Shown piece after piece: positions 42,825 to 52,800 of a stretch of 64,000 nucleotides of DNA. Made by a program: the position numbers and the translations under genes. Under the pieces are notes generated by a model. That model did no database searches. It was given only the letters and a program-made list of their open reading frames with translations, and had not been told where the DNA came from. Where the stretch lies: assembly GCA_030744755.1 (NCBI GenBank), contig JASLPY010000022.1, positions 1 through 64,000 of the forward strand, given 5' to 3'. Origin of the DNA: Kiritimatiellia bacterium (GTDB lineage Bacteria > Verrucomicrobiota > Kiritimatiellia > UBA8416 > JADHWI01). Numbering within the stretch: the stretch's first letter is position 1; the number at the start of each line of letters is the position of its first letter.

Positions 42825-43508
42825 GTGGACGCATTCTGGAAATGGTTGATGCGCGCTAATGCGCGCGGCGTACTGATAGGAGGGGTTATCGTCCTCCTGC
42901 TCGTGTGCGGCTGGTGGGGATGGCGGGAATTCACACCGCTGGAATCTGAGAAAGCGATGAAGCGCAAACGTGGGTCCGAAGATCCGCGTGACGGCCTGGG
43001 CATCATCTCTTTTCTCGACGACCAGCTATCGGCAAGATTCAACGTTTCGGAAAAGAACCCTTTCTTCACACGGGTGCTGCCATCCCCTCCCGAGATGCCG
43101 CCGGTTCTGCCCGACGTGGGAATTGGCGAAGCACCGGTCCCTCCGATGATGCCGGAACGGGGACGTCCCACGCGCCGCCCATTCGCGAGGCTGACAAAGC
43201 CAGTGGTGCCTGTTGTGCCAAAACCTGAACCGAAAGGTGAAGTGGTCACGCTGGAGTACAAAGGGATCTTCAAGCGTTCCGATGGGAGAACACTGGCCCT
43301 CTTGAGAGACTCCAAGTCAGAGTCATCGCGTTTCTATGCCGTTGGAGCAGACCTGCACGGTATGAAAGTTGCGCAGTTCAGCCAGAACAGGATAAGTATC
43401 GTCCGTCACGACGGAACCATGGCCGGAGTCAAGCTTGGGGAACCGACCGATTTCGAGCTTCCGATGACAGGGAAAGAAGAAGAGCAGAAGGAGAGGGTCC
43501 CGAACTAG
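42825..43508 (+). CDS. PilP/GspC-like protein
   Basis: 227 residues. An N-terminal membrane helix (GVLIGGVIVLLLVCGWWGW), a proline-rich linker (LPSPPEMPPVLPDVG, PVVPVVPKPEPKG), then a small beta domain (VVTLEYKGIFKRSDGRTLALLRD) resembling the HR domain of GspC or PilP, which docks on the secretin. The start is GTG with AGAGG upstream. Assigned from architecture and gene order. Confidence 0.75.
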   Translation: MDAFWKWLMRANARGVLIGGVIVLLLVCGWWGWREFTPLESEKAMKRKRGSEDPRDGLGIISFLDDQLSARFNVSEKNPFFTRVLPSPPEMPPVLPDVGIGEAPVPPMMPERGRPTRRPFARLTKPVVPVVPKPEPKGEVVTLEYKGIFKRSDGRTLALLRDSKSESSRFYAVGADLHGMKVAQFSQNRISIVRHDGTMAGVKLGEPTDFELPMTGKEEEQKERVPN

Positions 43509-43516
43509 AGCGAAAG

Positions 43517-43550
43517 GTCTGTCATTCAGAGCGCAGCGAAGAATCTCGGC
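43517..43550. repeat. TCATTCAGAGCGCAG interspersed repeat
   Basis: GTCATTCAGAGCGCAGCGAAGAATCTCGG is a member of the family at 11548 and 23430. It occupies most of the 100-base gap between the pilP-like gene and the ATPase gene. Confidence 0.6.
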
Positions 43551-43608
43551 CGAAGGCCGCTGCGCCGGCACGGCAGCACATTGTAGAGTGATTCGGTAGA
43601 TATCGAAA

Positions 43609-45351
43609 ATGAACGAACAAGCCCCCATCAAAGAAGCACGCCTGTTCTCCGAACAGCTGCTCATCGAGATGACACAGCAGCTCATCGACAGGGGCATTGT
43701 AGCCAGGGCGCAGATTGACGAGCTGAATTCACGGCGCGCCCTTACGGGCGAGAGTCTTGACCGGCTCCTGATAAAGGAAGGTGCGGCGAAAGAGGAAGAG
43801 GTCCTCACGGTTCTCTCGGAACTGACCGGCATTCCATACAAGCACATAGGCGACTTCAGAATCGAGCCCGAAGTGGTCCAGCGGGTCCAGGCCCGTACCG
43901 CAATACGTTACCAGGTTATGCCGGTCACCGTAGACGGTGGCGTAATAACCCTGGCGACGCCACAGGTTCCCAACCTGTCCGCCGCCGACGGCCTGCGCAT
44001 GCTGCTGGACATGGCGATCCGGTGGGTACTCTGCACCGAGGCGGATGTCACAAAGACCATAAAGCACTTCTACGGGCTGGGCGCCGAAACCATAGACCAC
44101 CTCGTGGCAGGACTTCCCGAGGACGTCGACCTTGAAATCAAGGGAACCGACGTTGCCGAGGAAAACGCCGACGAAGGCGTCGTCAAGTTTGTGAACCAGA
44201 TTATATCCGAAGCCATCAGGATGGACGCCACGGATATTCACATCGAGCCGTTTGAAGCCGCTCTTCGAATACGGTACAGGATAGACGGCATTCTCCAGGA
44301 GATACCGGTACCCAAGGGCGTGGCCCATCTCAGCAAGGCGATTTCGTCATGCGTAAAGATCATGGCCGACATGAATATTGCCGAGCGCCGGAAACCCCAT
44401 GACGGCCGGATCAAGGTGAGGTTTGGAGCCGACGAGTTCGACCTTCGTGTTTCCGTTCTTCCGTCGGCTCACGGGGAAACGGTGAACATGCGTCTTCTGA
44501 GCAGGAAGACCATGTTTATCGACCTTGAGCACCTGGGACTTACACCAGAGCAGGCACCAGCCATAGAGTATCTTTCCTCGCTGCCCCACGGTGTCGTCTT
44601 GCTCACCGGGCCGACCGGTAGTGGAAAGACGACCACTCTTTACGCAACACTCGCCAGGATCAACAGCGCAGCAGTGAAGATAATCACGGTGGAAGATCCT
44701 ATTGAGTACCAGATGCCCGGAATCAGCCAGATCCAGGCGCATGCTCACATAGGGCTGACCTTTGCTACGATTCTCAGGTCCATACTGAGGCACGACCCCG
44801 ACATCATCCTCATAGGCGAGATACGCGACATGGAAACCGCCGATATTGCTGTCCGCGCCTCGCTTACCGGTCACCTGGTATTCAGCACTCTTCACACAAA
44901 CGACGCTGCAAGCGCGGTAGCAAGGCTTATCGACATGGGGGTCGAACCCTACCTGGTATCTTCCTGTCTTGAGGGCTCAATTGCACAGAGGCTTGTTCGA
45001 CGGATATGCGAATCCTGTAAGGAATCGGTCCAGCCCGATAGTATTATCCTGGACGAAATCCGCGCCCTCTATCCTGAAGAAATAGTGAACGCCAATTTCT
45101 GCAAGGGCCGGGGATGCCCGGACTGCAATTTTACGGGATACAAGGGACGAGTCGCGCTTTTTGAAATAATGGTGCTCAATGACGTCCTGCGAGGACTGAT
45201 TGTTCGGCAGAGACCATCGAACGAGATCAAGAACAGGGCCGTCGAGCATGGTTTGGTAACACTGCGAAAGGACGGCTGGAGCCGCGCCATGGCAGGCATG
45301 ACGACCGTCGAAGAGGTCCTGCGTGTTGCGCGCAAGGCTGACACGGTGTGA
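43609..45351 (+). CDS. Type II secretion/type IV pilus assembly ATPase (PilB/GspE)
   Basis: 580 residues. MshEN-like N-terminal domain, then the ATPase: Walker A LTGPTGSGKTTTLYA (about 332-346), Asp box EDPIEYQMPGISQIQ, Walker B ILIGEIRDMETADIA and His box TGHLVFSTLHTNDA. The zinc motif CESCKE ... CKGRGCPDC is present, typical of assembly (not retraction) ATPases. It powers pseudopilus or pilus polymerisation on the cytoplasmic face. Its stop overlaps the next gene's GTG. A partner GspF/PilC membrane protein is not found in the window. Confidence 0.95.
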   Translation: MNEQAPIKEARLFSEQLLIEMTQQLIDRGIVARAQIDELNSRRALTGESLDRLLIKEGAAKEEEVLTVLSELTGIPYKHIGDFRIEPEVVQRVQARTAIRYQVMPVTVDGGVITLATPQVPNLSAADGLRMLLDMAIRWVLCTEADVTKTIKHFYGLGAETIDHLVAGLPEDVDLEIKGTDVAEENADEGVVKFVNQIISEAIRMDATDIHIEPFEAALRIRYRIDGILQEIPVPKGVAHLSKAISSCVKIMADMNIAERRKPHDGRIKVRFGADEFDLRVSVLPSAHGETVNMRLLSRKTMFIDLEHLGLTPEQAPAIEYLSSLPHGVVLLTGPTGSGKTTTLYATLARINSAAVKIITVEDPIEYQMPGISQIQAHAHIGLTFATILRSILRHDPDIILIGEIRDMETADIAVRASLTGHLVFSTLHTNDAASAVARLIDMGVEPYLVSSCLEGSIAQRLVRRICESCKESVQPDSIILDEIRALYPEEIVNANFCKGRGCPDCNFTGYKGRVALFEIMVLNDVLRGLIVRQRPSNEIKNRAVEHGLVTLRKDGWSRAMAGMTTVEEVLRVARKADTV

Positions 45352-45872
45352 TTTCTCCCCGCCGTACATTTGAAATGAGGCGATCTTCCGGATTCTCTCT
45401 CCTCGAACTCCTGGCCGTAATGGCCCTTATGATAATCCTTCTTTCGATCGCACTTACTTCCTCGCTGGACTGGGGGCGAAGCAAGGCACTCCGTGGAGCC
45501 GTGCGTGGAACCATCTCCCGTCTTGGACTGGCCAGGCAAATGGCTGTCACCCATCACACCACCGCCATCTTCGTCTATGGCAACGACACATCGGTCACCC
45601 CCAGTCGTGGCTACCACTATATAGCCACCAACGAAACAGACGCGCTGGTATCAAACACCAACTTCCTCCCGAAGGGTATGGCATACACCAACAACATCCC
45701 GCTCATGCTGGAGTTCCGGGCCGACGGTACCGGTGCAGGCGAATCATCAGAATGGCCGGGTGGCTACCGCGACCTCGTGATCTGCGAACCTACTAGGACA
45801 AACGGCGAGAACTGTCTCTGGGCAACCGTCCGCGTAGCAAGAGTTACGGGTACCGCACGGGTGATCGAATGA
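45348..45872 (+). CDS. GspH-like minor pseudopilin
   Basis: 174 residues. Prepilin leader SSGFSLLELLAVMALMIILLSIALTSS: Gly before Phe+1, Glu+5. RGAVRGTISRLGLARQMAVTHHT is typical of GspH. GTG start overlaps the ATPase stop; an ATG at 45375 is also possible. First of four minor pseudopilin genes with coupled starts (GTGA, ATGA). Confidence 0.85.
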   Translation: MISPRRTFEMRRSSGFSLLELLAVMALMIILLSIALTSSLDWGRSKALRGAVRGTISRLGLARQMAVTHHTTAIFVYGNDTSVTPSRGYHYIATNETDALVSNTNFLPKGMAYTNNIPLMLEFRADGTGAGESSEWPGGYRDLVICEPTRTNGENCLWATVRVARVTGTARVIE

Positions 45873-46426
45873 TGCGGGTGCTGCAGTCTTCAAAGAGCGA
45901 CGGATTCGTCCTGCTGGTTGAACTGCTGCTTGCGATCTCGATTCTGATGGGCGGAATCCTCGCTTTCGTCGCCCTGCTTGAGACTGTATACGAAACAAGC
46001 GGTGACGCAGGCAATGACATGGAGACGGCCTTGTTTGCCGACGCCGTCCTAAGCGGATTGCGCGCCGGATCATCAGCCGCGGCGGAAAGCAACCTGTGGC
46101 ATACGTACTGGAACGACCTGCGATCCAACGGCGTGCCCCTCGTGACTCCGGTGTTGTGGGGCGGCTCGGCAACGGTAATTCACGCATATGCCCCGGATAT
46201 CTCAACCAATCAGATGATCGGACGTGGTCACCACAGCGGGACCGACAACGTGGGCGTTGACCATTCACTCAGATACTCGATGGCCATTGATCCCGACACT
46301 GTTTACGGCTCAAATACTCCCGGCACCCGGGTTGAACTGAGGGTGTGGCCCGGTGCCGACGGCCCCACCAGCAACGACAACGCAGTCGTTTTCTACTCCG
46401 AATTCCATAATGCAGGCGGACTTTAG
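45869..46426 (+). CDS. GspI-like minor pseudopilin with displaced glutamate
   Basis: 185 residues. Leader KSDGFVLLVELLLAISILMGGILAF. If cleavage is after Gly12, the conserved Glu falls at +6 rather than +5, because the motif reads FVLLVE rather than FxLLE. The rest has a hydrophobic helix and a Ser/Gly-rich domain. It overlaps the upstream gene by 4 bases and is followed with no gap by the next pseudopilin. Assigned to GspI by position. Confidence 0.75.
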   Translation: MMRVLQSSKSDGFVLLVELLLAISILMGGILAFVALLETVYETSGDAGNDMETALFADAVLSGLRAGSSAAAESNLWHTYWNDLRSNGVPLVTPVLWGGSATVIHAYAPDISTNQMIGRGHHSGTDNVGVDHSLRYSMAIDPDTVYGSNTPGTRVELRVWPGADGPTSNDNAVVFYSEFHNAGGL

Positions 46427-47317
46427 ATGGTTATCCCTAAGAGCACAGAGCATCTTTTCGGTGGCTTGCTCTCTTGTGGGCGGGCCACCCCCGTGGCCCG
46501 CTGGGGGAAGCGGCCCATAGGGATGGGCCGCCCACATGCCCTGCCCAATATGCCATTCACGTTTGGACGGTCCACCAATGCCTTCACCCTCATCGAAATG
46601 ATTGCCGTTCTTGCCATCCTCGCGGTGATTGTTGCCTTCCTTGTGACCATCTTCTCGTACGGAGATGATGCCGTACGCACCAGCACCGGCAGGGCGGATA
46701 GCAGGATGGCTGCGAGGGCTGCATTGAACATCTTGAGCCGTGATATCGAGAATGCCATGGCAAATCCATCATCTCTGGCGTTCCGCCTGGAGGATGGCGA
46801 AGCCGGTGAATACTCTTACGATTTGCTGAACAGCAACCTGCGCTTCGCGTTTGTGGGGTCTTCTATGACGGGAACTAATCGTGATGTTTCTCTCGTGTCT
46901 TACGCGGTACGCAGTTCCAGCAATTCCTCATACCAGGCGTACGAGCTGGTAAGATCTCTTTCTTCCGTCTCTCCTTCGGCGCCGGCCGGCGACTCAGGCA
47001 ATCCGTATTGGGAAGATGACTGGCTCGATGGCACCGACACCAACAATGCCGAAATCCTGCTACAGAACGTAGCGGCGTTCTTCGTGGCGGCGCAGGGCTC
47101 ATCCTCCGAGTATAATTCCACGAACTATGGGAACAGACTCCCAGAATACCTCGACGTGTACCTCGAAGTGCTGGACGAGCCTGATGCCAGAATTGCTGGC
47201 AACATGCTAGCCGGCGGCGTGGATGATGCTGACATCTATGAATTTGTCGACCACCGCGTAAGACGCTACTCGACGCGCATTCATTTCAACAACCGGTACG
47301 GACAGAAAGAACGATGA
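46427..47317 (+). CDS. GspJ-like minor pseudopilin with palindrome-derived leader
   Basis: 296 residues from ATG 46427, which directly follows the upstream TAG. The prepilin signal TNAFTLIEMIAVLAILAVIVAFLV starts only at residue 50, after an atypically long leader. The leader includes a translated GC-rich palindromic element (46476-46536). Met42 at 46550 (MPFTFGRSTNAFTLIE) would give a normal-length leader but has no ribosome site. RMAARAALNILSRDIENAM fits GspJ. It overlaps the gspK-like gene by 4 bases. Confidence 0.8.
   Translation: MVIPKSTEHLFGGLLSCGRATPVARWGKRPIGMGRPHALPNMPFTFGRSTNAFTLIEMIAVLAILAVIVAFLVTIFSYGDDAVRTSTGRADSRMAARAALNILSRDIENAMANPSSLAFRLEDGEAGEYSYDLLNSNLRFAFVGSSMTGTNRDVSLVSYAVRSSSNSSYQAYELVRSLSSVSPSAPAGDSGNPYWEDDWLDGTDTNNAEILLQNVAAFFVAAQGSSSEYNSTNYGNRLPEYLDVYLEVLDEPDARIAGNMLAGGVDDADIYEFVDHRVRRYSTRIHFNNRYGQKER
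46476..46536. repeat. Three-stem palindromic element within coding leader
   Basis: Outer arms GTGGGCGG (46476) and CCGCCCAC (to 46536) enclose two hairpins: CGGGCCACCCCCGTGGCCCG (46481-46500) and CGGCCCATAGGGATGGGCCG (46511-46530). It would fold as a three-way junction in RNA or DNA. It lies in frame inside the GspJ-like ORF, upstream of the prepilin cleavage site. Confidence 0.8.
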
Positions 47318-49401
47318 GCTTGATCAAAGTACAAGTGGAGGGCGAAGCTGCGCTGAGCCACGTTAACAGGCACAACCGCGGCGTCTCTCTTATCGTTGCA
47401 CTGGGTGTACTCTCTGTATTCACACTCATGGTAATGGCGCTGTTGCTTGTAGCACGAACCGATCGCCAGGCATCGCGTGCTTTCGTCAATGATGTTCGCG
47501 CAAAACACCTGCTTCATGCCGCGGTTGTACATGCAATCAGTAACATCAATGACAACCTGGGCGCACAACCATACCCAACGTATGATGCGTGGACATCCGG
47601 GAACGGATCGCCGTCTATCGACTTGCTGACGGGAGATGCGAGCAACTTCGTTCCCCGTGCCCTCTGGACTGATGTGTCAGCCGAAGCGCCTGCGGAATGG
47701 ATCAATATCGTCTATGGCGGGATCACTAACGGCAGGGTAGCATTCTTGATCGTCAATTGCTCGGGCTTGCTCGATGCCAACATCGTTGGTGAGAAAGAAC
47801 GTACCGAAAGCACAAGCGTCGAAGAGTTGGACCTTTCTGGACTGATCGGCCTGGACCTCAGCGGAGACCTGTTCAGCACAAACGGTTTCTTCGCCCAACG
47901 GAACCGGCATTTTCGCTACGAGTCCGTTTGGGAACTGGGCAGGATAAACAACAAAGTAAACGACCCGCCCCCGCCCTACAACTTCTTCACATACTCCTAC
48001 GACCCTGGGCGCGATCAGTATTATACGAACATCTCGGAGCTGGGCAGTTTCGAGATTGACCTCTACGACAAGTTTCGTATCAACGACATCACCACTTCCA
48101 ACTACTTTGACTCACTTCGTGAAGTCCTCAATGAGTCGGGCTTGGAGAATACTGAGGCGCTTGCAAGGAATATCATGGACTACATCGACACGGACAGGAC
48201 CCCCGGATCCGAAACCGACCCAGCGCTAAGCGACGAAGTCAGCGAAGCAGTTCCCCTGATAAACGAAATATCTCTGAAGCGTGTAAGCGGTCACCCAACC
48301 AATCACTACGCCATGTGTGTAGAACTGTGGTTTCCTTTTTATCCCGCGACAGTTTCATCAAGCAACAATTTCAGAATAGAGGTCGACGTATTCACGAACT
48401 CGAACCCTTCCGCGGAATGGTCATTCAACGATGACATAACCGAAATGACTTTTGGCGATCCAAGTTCCGAATTCCTCGTGTTCAGTAACGCGCCTGGCCA
48501 GTTAATCGCTTTCCCGAATCCTTCGTCCAACGGACCGGCTTACCTGCCCGTGTCTTCAACAAACCCGGTCTGGTGCATGGCACGAGTGATCCATGGGGGA
48601 AGTACAGCAGTCGACCAGGCCCCCGGATCCAACACGCTCATATTCACTGGCGAATACGCCTATTCCGTCGACGATCCGAGGATGAACAGCGACCTCGGCA
48701 ATTGGGAGATCACAAACGCGACACTCCGATTAATTAACTCGAACTGCACGGCATGGGTTGACCCGGACTACAGCCAGGGGTTGCCAATCTTTCACCGTGA
48801 TGGACCCATGGTAACGATTGGTGAGGTGGGTCACATCTTCAATCCGGGAGCAAGTAACCAGGTATGGCGCAACATCAATATTCTCACCAACGATGGCGCG
48901 TTCCTGCTGGACCGGATGACAGTAAGGTCAACCAACGAATCTACACAGGGTCTTGTCAGCATGAACTCCGCGCAGACGAACGTTCTTGGCACGCTGTTTC
49001 ATGGAGTCGAAATCGGGTACTCTAACGATTTCGTGTCTGCACTTTACACGCTCTACATGGATAGCGACCCCGTGCGGCAACTGACATCGGCGTTGGGGGG
49101 GGGATATTACAATTTTGAGGACATGTTCGAAAAAGACGCTGTACGAAAAGCTTTCCTCAACTGCGTCTCATCAACCGTTACCAACGCGGGGGTCAGCGAC
49201 GTTCTGCGCGAAGCTCCTTTGCGGAACATGGTGGAGATGGTGACTTTTCGCCAGAACCTGTTCACTATCATCGTGGCCTCACAGGCACTGGGAAGCGACG
49301 GGCAAACACCAGTGGCAGAGAAGCGCGGTGTTGCGGTAGTTTATCGCGATGCTTATACTGGGAAATCGTTTATTCAGTCATTTCGCATGTTAACGCGGTA
49401 A
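47314..49401 (+). CDS. GspK-like minor pseudopilin
   Basis: 695 residues. N-terminal RGVSLIVALGVLSVFTLMVMALLLVARTDRQASRA is a pseudopilin helix without Glu+5, as usual for GspK. Beyond that NSGLLDANIVG and the IMDYIDTDRTPGSETD region recall the GspK helical domain. The protein is about twice the length of typical GspK, with a long Asn/Ser-rich beta-like insertion from about residue 330. Overlaps the GspJ-like gene by 4 bases. Confidence 0.8.
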   Translation: MSLIKVQVEGEAALSHVNRHNRGVSLIVALGVLSVFTLMVMALLLVARTDRQASRAFVNDVRAKHLLHAAVVHAISNINDNLGAQPYPTYDAWTSGNGSPSIDLLTGDASNFVPRALWTDVSAEAPAEWINIVYGGITNGRVAFLIVNCSGLLDANIVGEKERTESTSVEELDLSGLIGLDLSGDLFSTNGFFAQRNRHFRYESVWELGRINNKVNDPPPPYNFFTYSYDPGRDQYYTNISELGSFEIDLYDKFRINDITTSNYFDSLREVLNESGLENTEALARNIMDYIDTDRTPGSETDPALSDEVSEAVPLINEISLKRVSGHPTNHYAMCVELWFPFYPATVSSSNNFRIEVDVFTNSNPSAEWSFNDDITEMTFGDPSSEFLVFSNAPGQLIAFPNPSSNGPAYLPVSSTNPVWCMARVIHGGSTAVDQAPGSNTLIFTGEYAYSVDDPRMNSDLGNWEITNATLRLINSNCTAWVDPDYSQGLPIFHRDGPMVTIGEVGHIFNPGASNQVWRNINILTNDGAFLLDRMTVRSTNESTQGLVSMNSAQTNVLGTLFHGVEIGYSNDFVSALYTLYMDSDPVRQLTSALGGGYYNFEDMFEKDAVRKAFLNCVSSTVTNAGVSDVLREAPLRNMVEMVTFRQNLFTIIVASQALGSDGQTPVAEKRGVAVVYRDAYTGKSFIQSFRMLTR

Positions 49402-49414
49402 AGCAAGGAGCAAA

Positions 49415-49774
49415 GTGAACTACATTCGCCTTAGAAGCCACACCATTTTCGCCATGGCCATTGCACTTACAGTATTCGGCTGCGCCATGCCCGGCGCCCG
49501 CGGGAAAGTCGAAAGAATCGAGATCCGGCTGCTCCCTGCAGACCGGGTGGCAATTGGAAACAAGGTCGTGGCACTGGTACAGGCACCGGCCGCATTGAGA
49601 CGCGCAGGAGCCACGCCGGCGACATCCATAGTTGTACTGGCACCGAAGGAGTACCCGTCATCGAAATTCCCCAGAATCACTGGCATCCTGAGATCCAAAG
49701 GGTTTGGAAAAGTGATGTTTGCACGCCCCCGGAAAGCGAAGTCTTCGGTAGAGAAAAGCTGGTGGCAACGGTAG
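49415..49774 (+). CDS. Small putative lipoprotein, end of secretion operon
   Basis: 119 residues, not recognised. Signal with possible lipobox TVFGC. The body is basic (GKVERIEIRLLPADRVAIG, GFGKVMFARPRKAKSS). AAGGAG precedes the GTG start, and it lies 13 bases after the gspK-like gene, so it is probably part of the same operon. It could be a pilotin or assembly factor; that is only a suggestion from position. Confidence 0.65.
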   Translation: MNYIRLRSHTIFAMAIALTVFGCAMPGARGKVERIEIRLLPADRVAIGNKVVALVQAPAALRRAGATPATSIVVLAPKEYPSSKFPRITGILRSKGFGKVMFARPRKAKSSVEKSWWQR

Positions 49775-49781
49775 CGGGAAT

Positions 49782-49857
49782 CGCCCGATCGGAGTCGGGC
49801 GCTACGGAAGAAAGCTCACAGTTCCCACTCCCCGTAGCTCCCGATTCCAGTCGGGAG
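49782..49857. repeat. Double hairpin CGCCCGATCGGAGTCGGGCG, copy 1
   Basis: CGCCCGATCGGAGTCGGGCG (49782-49801) and CTCCCGATTCCAGTCGGGAG (49838-49857) are two hairpins in tandem. A second two-hairpin unit with the same order is at 55186-55244. Here it sits between convergent genes. Confidence 0.8.
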
Positions 49858-49876
49858 TATCTTCGAGTCAACAAAT

Positions 49877-52800
49877 TCATCCAACAAACAACCTGGCATT
49901 CCGAAACATCTTCATCCACGGGCCTTCTTCGCCTTCGAATGTGCCTTCGGGGCGATAGGACATCTGGAGAGAACGGAAGCCGCGTTCCGGATGCGGCATC
50001 ATGATCGTGGCACGTCCGTCAGATGACGTGAATCCCGTTATGCCGCCCTCCGAACCATTGGGATTGCCGGGGTATTTTTCCGCAGGGCGGCCGTGGTTGT
50101 CTACGAAACGCATGGCCAGCAGACCCAGGGAGTCTATTTCCTGCTTCGATCCCCTCTGTGTGAAATCTGCGCGCCCTTCACCGTGGGCAACCGGAATCGG
50201 GATTCGCGATCCTTCCATCCCCTTGAGAAGAATAGAGGGAGAAGGCATTATCTCGACGGAGACATATCTTGCCTCGAACTGCTCGGACTTGTTTCGGACG
50301 AACTCCGGCCAATGCTCCGCACCGGGAATGATCGACTTCAACTGGGACATCATCTGGCATCCGTTGCAGACTCCCAGCGAGAATGTCTCGGGGCGCTCGA
50401 AGAAACTATGGAACATCTCCCTGATGCGGTCATTGAACAGGACTGACTTGGCCCAGCCGGAACCAGCACCAAGCACGTCGCCGTACGAGAACCCGCCACA
50501 TGCGACAAGCCCGACAACGCTCTCCAGGTCAATACGACCGGAAAGCAGATCAGTCATGTGGACGTCTATCGACTCGAAGCCGGCAAGATGAAATGCCGCG
50601 GCCATTTCAACCTGCCCGTTGATTCCCTGTTCCCTGAGAATGGCTATTCGCGGCCTTTCCGAAGTAACAGCGGCCACCTCGGCAGGATCATACGTGCAAT
50701 ACACGCTCATACCGGGATCATCCTCGTCCTGGATGCCGGCGAATTCTTCTTCAGCACAGGCGGGGTTGTCACGAAGCGCCTGCATACGATAAGTGAGCTC
50801 TGACCAGGTCCTGTTGAGCTTCGAGACAGGCTTCGAAAGAACTTGTTCGCCATCCACCGAAATCGAGAGCAGGCCATCCGCGCAAAGAGTGCCGATTCGG
50901 CAGCACCGGTCCCCCACCCCATGTTTCACCAGCACTGCTTCAACGTCGGCAATCCGGGACTCCTCAACCTGGATAACTCCACCGAGCTCCTCGGAAAAGA
51001 GGACCGGAAGAGAATCACCGCCGCCACCCGGCAGATCAACGCTGAGACCCAAGCGGCCGCCAAAGGCCATTTCAGCCAAGGTAACCAGCACCCCTCCGTC
51101 AGAACGGTCATGGTATGCCAGCAGGGCCCCGGAAGACACCAGTTCCTGGATAGCCGCAAAGAATCCTGCTAGATCGTCCGCGCTATCCACATCCGGGCAT
51201 TCGTCGCCAACCTGGTTGTAGACCTGTGCCAGCGCAGATCCACCCAGGCGGTTCTTTCCCCGGCCGAGGTCGATCAGCATCAGGGACGATTTCTTGTTCT
51301 TGAGATCCGGCGTTACGGTCTTTCGAACATCCTCAACAGGGGAGAAAGAGCTCACCACGAGGCTCAGGGGCGCAATCATCTTCTCTTGCTTGCCTTCCGA
51401 CGTTTCCCACAATGTGCGCATGGAGAGCGAGTCTTTTCCAACCGGAATCGATATGCCGAGTTGCGGGCACAACTCCATTCCGACCGCACGCACGGTGTCA
51501 TAGAGCCCGGCGTCCTCGCCATCCTCACCGCAGGCACACATCCAGTTGGCCGAAAGTTTCACGTTGCCTATGTCGCCAACATTGGCGGCCGCGATATTCG
51601 TAAGGGCTTCGCCAATTGCCATCCGACCGGAAGCCGGGCCGGAGATCAGGGCCGTGTTCGTCCTTTCCCCCATGGCCATCGCTTCACCGGCGCAAGACTT
51701 GTAAGAGATCGCGGTGACAGCAACGTCTGCCAGGGGCGTCTGGAAAGGACCAACCATCTGGTCCCTGGCCACCATGCCGGTGACCGACCGGTCGGTGATC
51801 GTGATCAGGAACGTCTTGTTGCTGACAGCCGGGAGATGCAGGACTCTCTCGACGGCTTCTTCAACGGTAACGCCCGACAGATCAATCGGCGCTTCGGGCT
51901 TGCTGCCCCGGGCAACGTCACGATGCATCTTCGGCGGCTTCCCAAGTATCACACCGAGATCGATGTCGATCGGCATATTCTCGAAATGGCTGTCATGCAA
52001 AGAGAGATGACCGTCACCCGTTGCCTTCCCGACAACCGCAACCGGACACCTTTCCCTTTCGCACATACCAATGAACTGCTGGAGATGCTCCGGCATGACG
52101 GCCAGCACGTACCGTTCCTGGGCCTCGCAGCACCAGATCTCCATGGGGCTCATCGAGATATCTTCGTTGTGCACGTCACGCAGTTGAAATGCTCCGCCTG
52201 TTTCAGCAATCAGTTCCGGACAGCCATTGGAAAGCCCTCCGGCGCCTATGTCGTGGATGCTGAGAACGGGATTGTCCTCACCCATGGCGATGCAGGCGTC
52301 TATTACTTCCTGGCACCTGCGTTCGACTTCGGCATTGCCCCTTTGGACCGAATCAAAATCGAGGTCCGCGGCATTGCTGCCGGTTGCCATGGACGACGCC
52401 GCGCCTCCGCCGAGTCCAATCCTCATGGCGGGCCCGCCGATCTGGATAATCGAGGCCTCCGCGGGAATGTCCTTCTTGTGCACGTTCACGCGCTTAATAT
52501 TCCCCATTCCCCCTGCAACCATGATTGGCTTGTGATACCCGCGATATCTGCCCTGGTAGGTATCCTCAAGAGTCTTGAACAGCCCTAACAGCTGGGGGCG
52601 GCCGAACTCGTTGCCAAAGCTTGCTCCTCCTAAGGGCCCATCGGTCATAATCTCCAGGGACGAAGCCAGGCGCGACGGGAACTCGGTGAAATCTTTCTCC
52701 CAGGGCATGAGGAACCCGGGAACTCTCAGGTTGGAAACCATGAAGCCGGAGAGGCCGGCCTTGCTCTTGCTCCCTGTACCGGTCGCGCTTTCATCTCTTA

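Noticed and set aside
51386-52588. 400-residue plus-strand ORF
   Set aside because: Antisense to purL, whose motifs are intact on the other strand.
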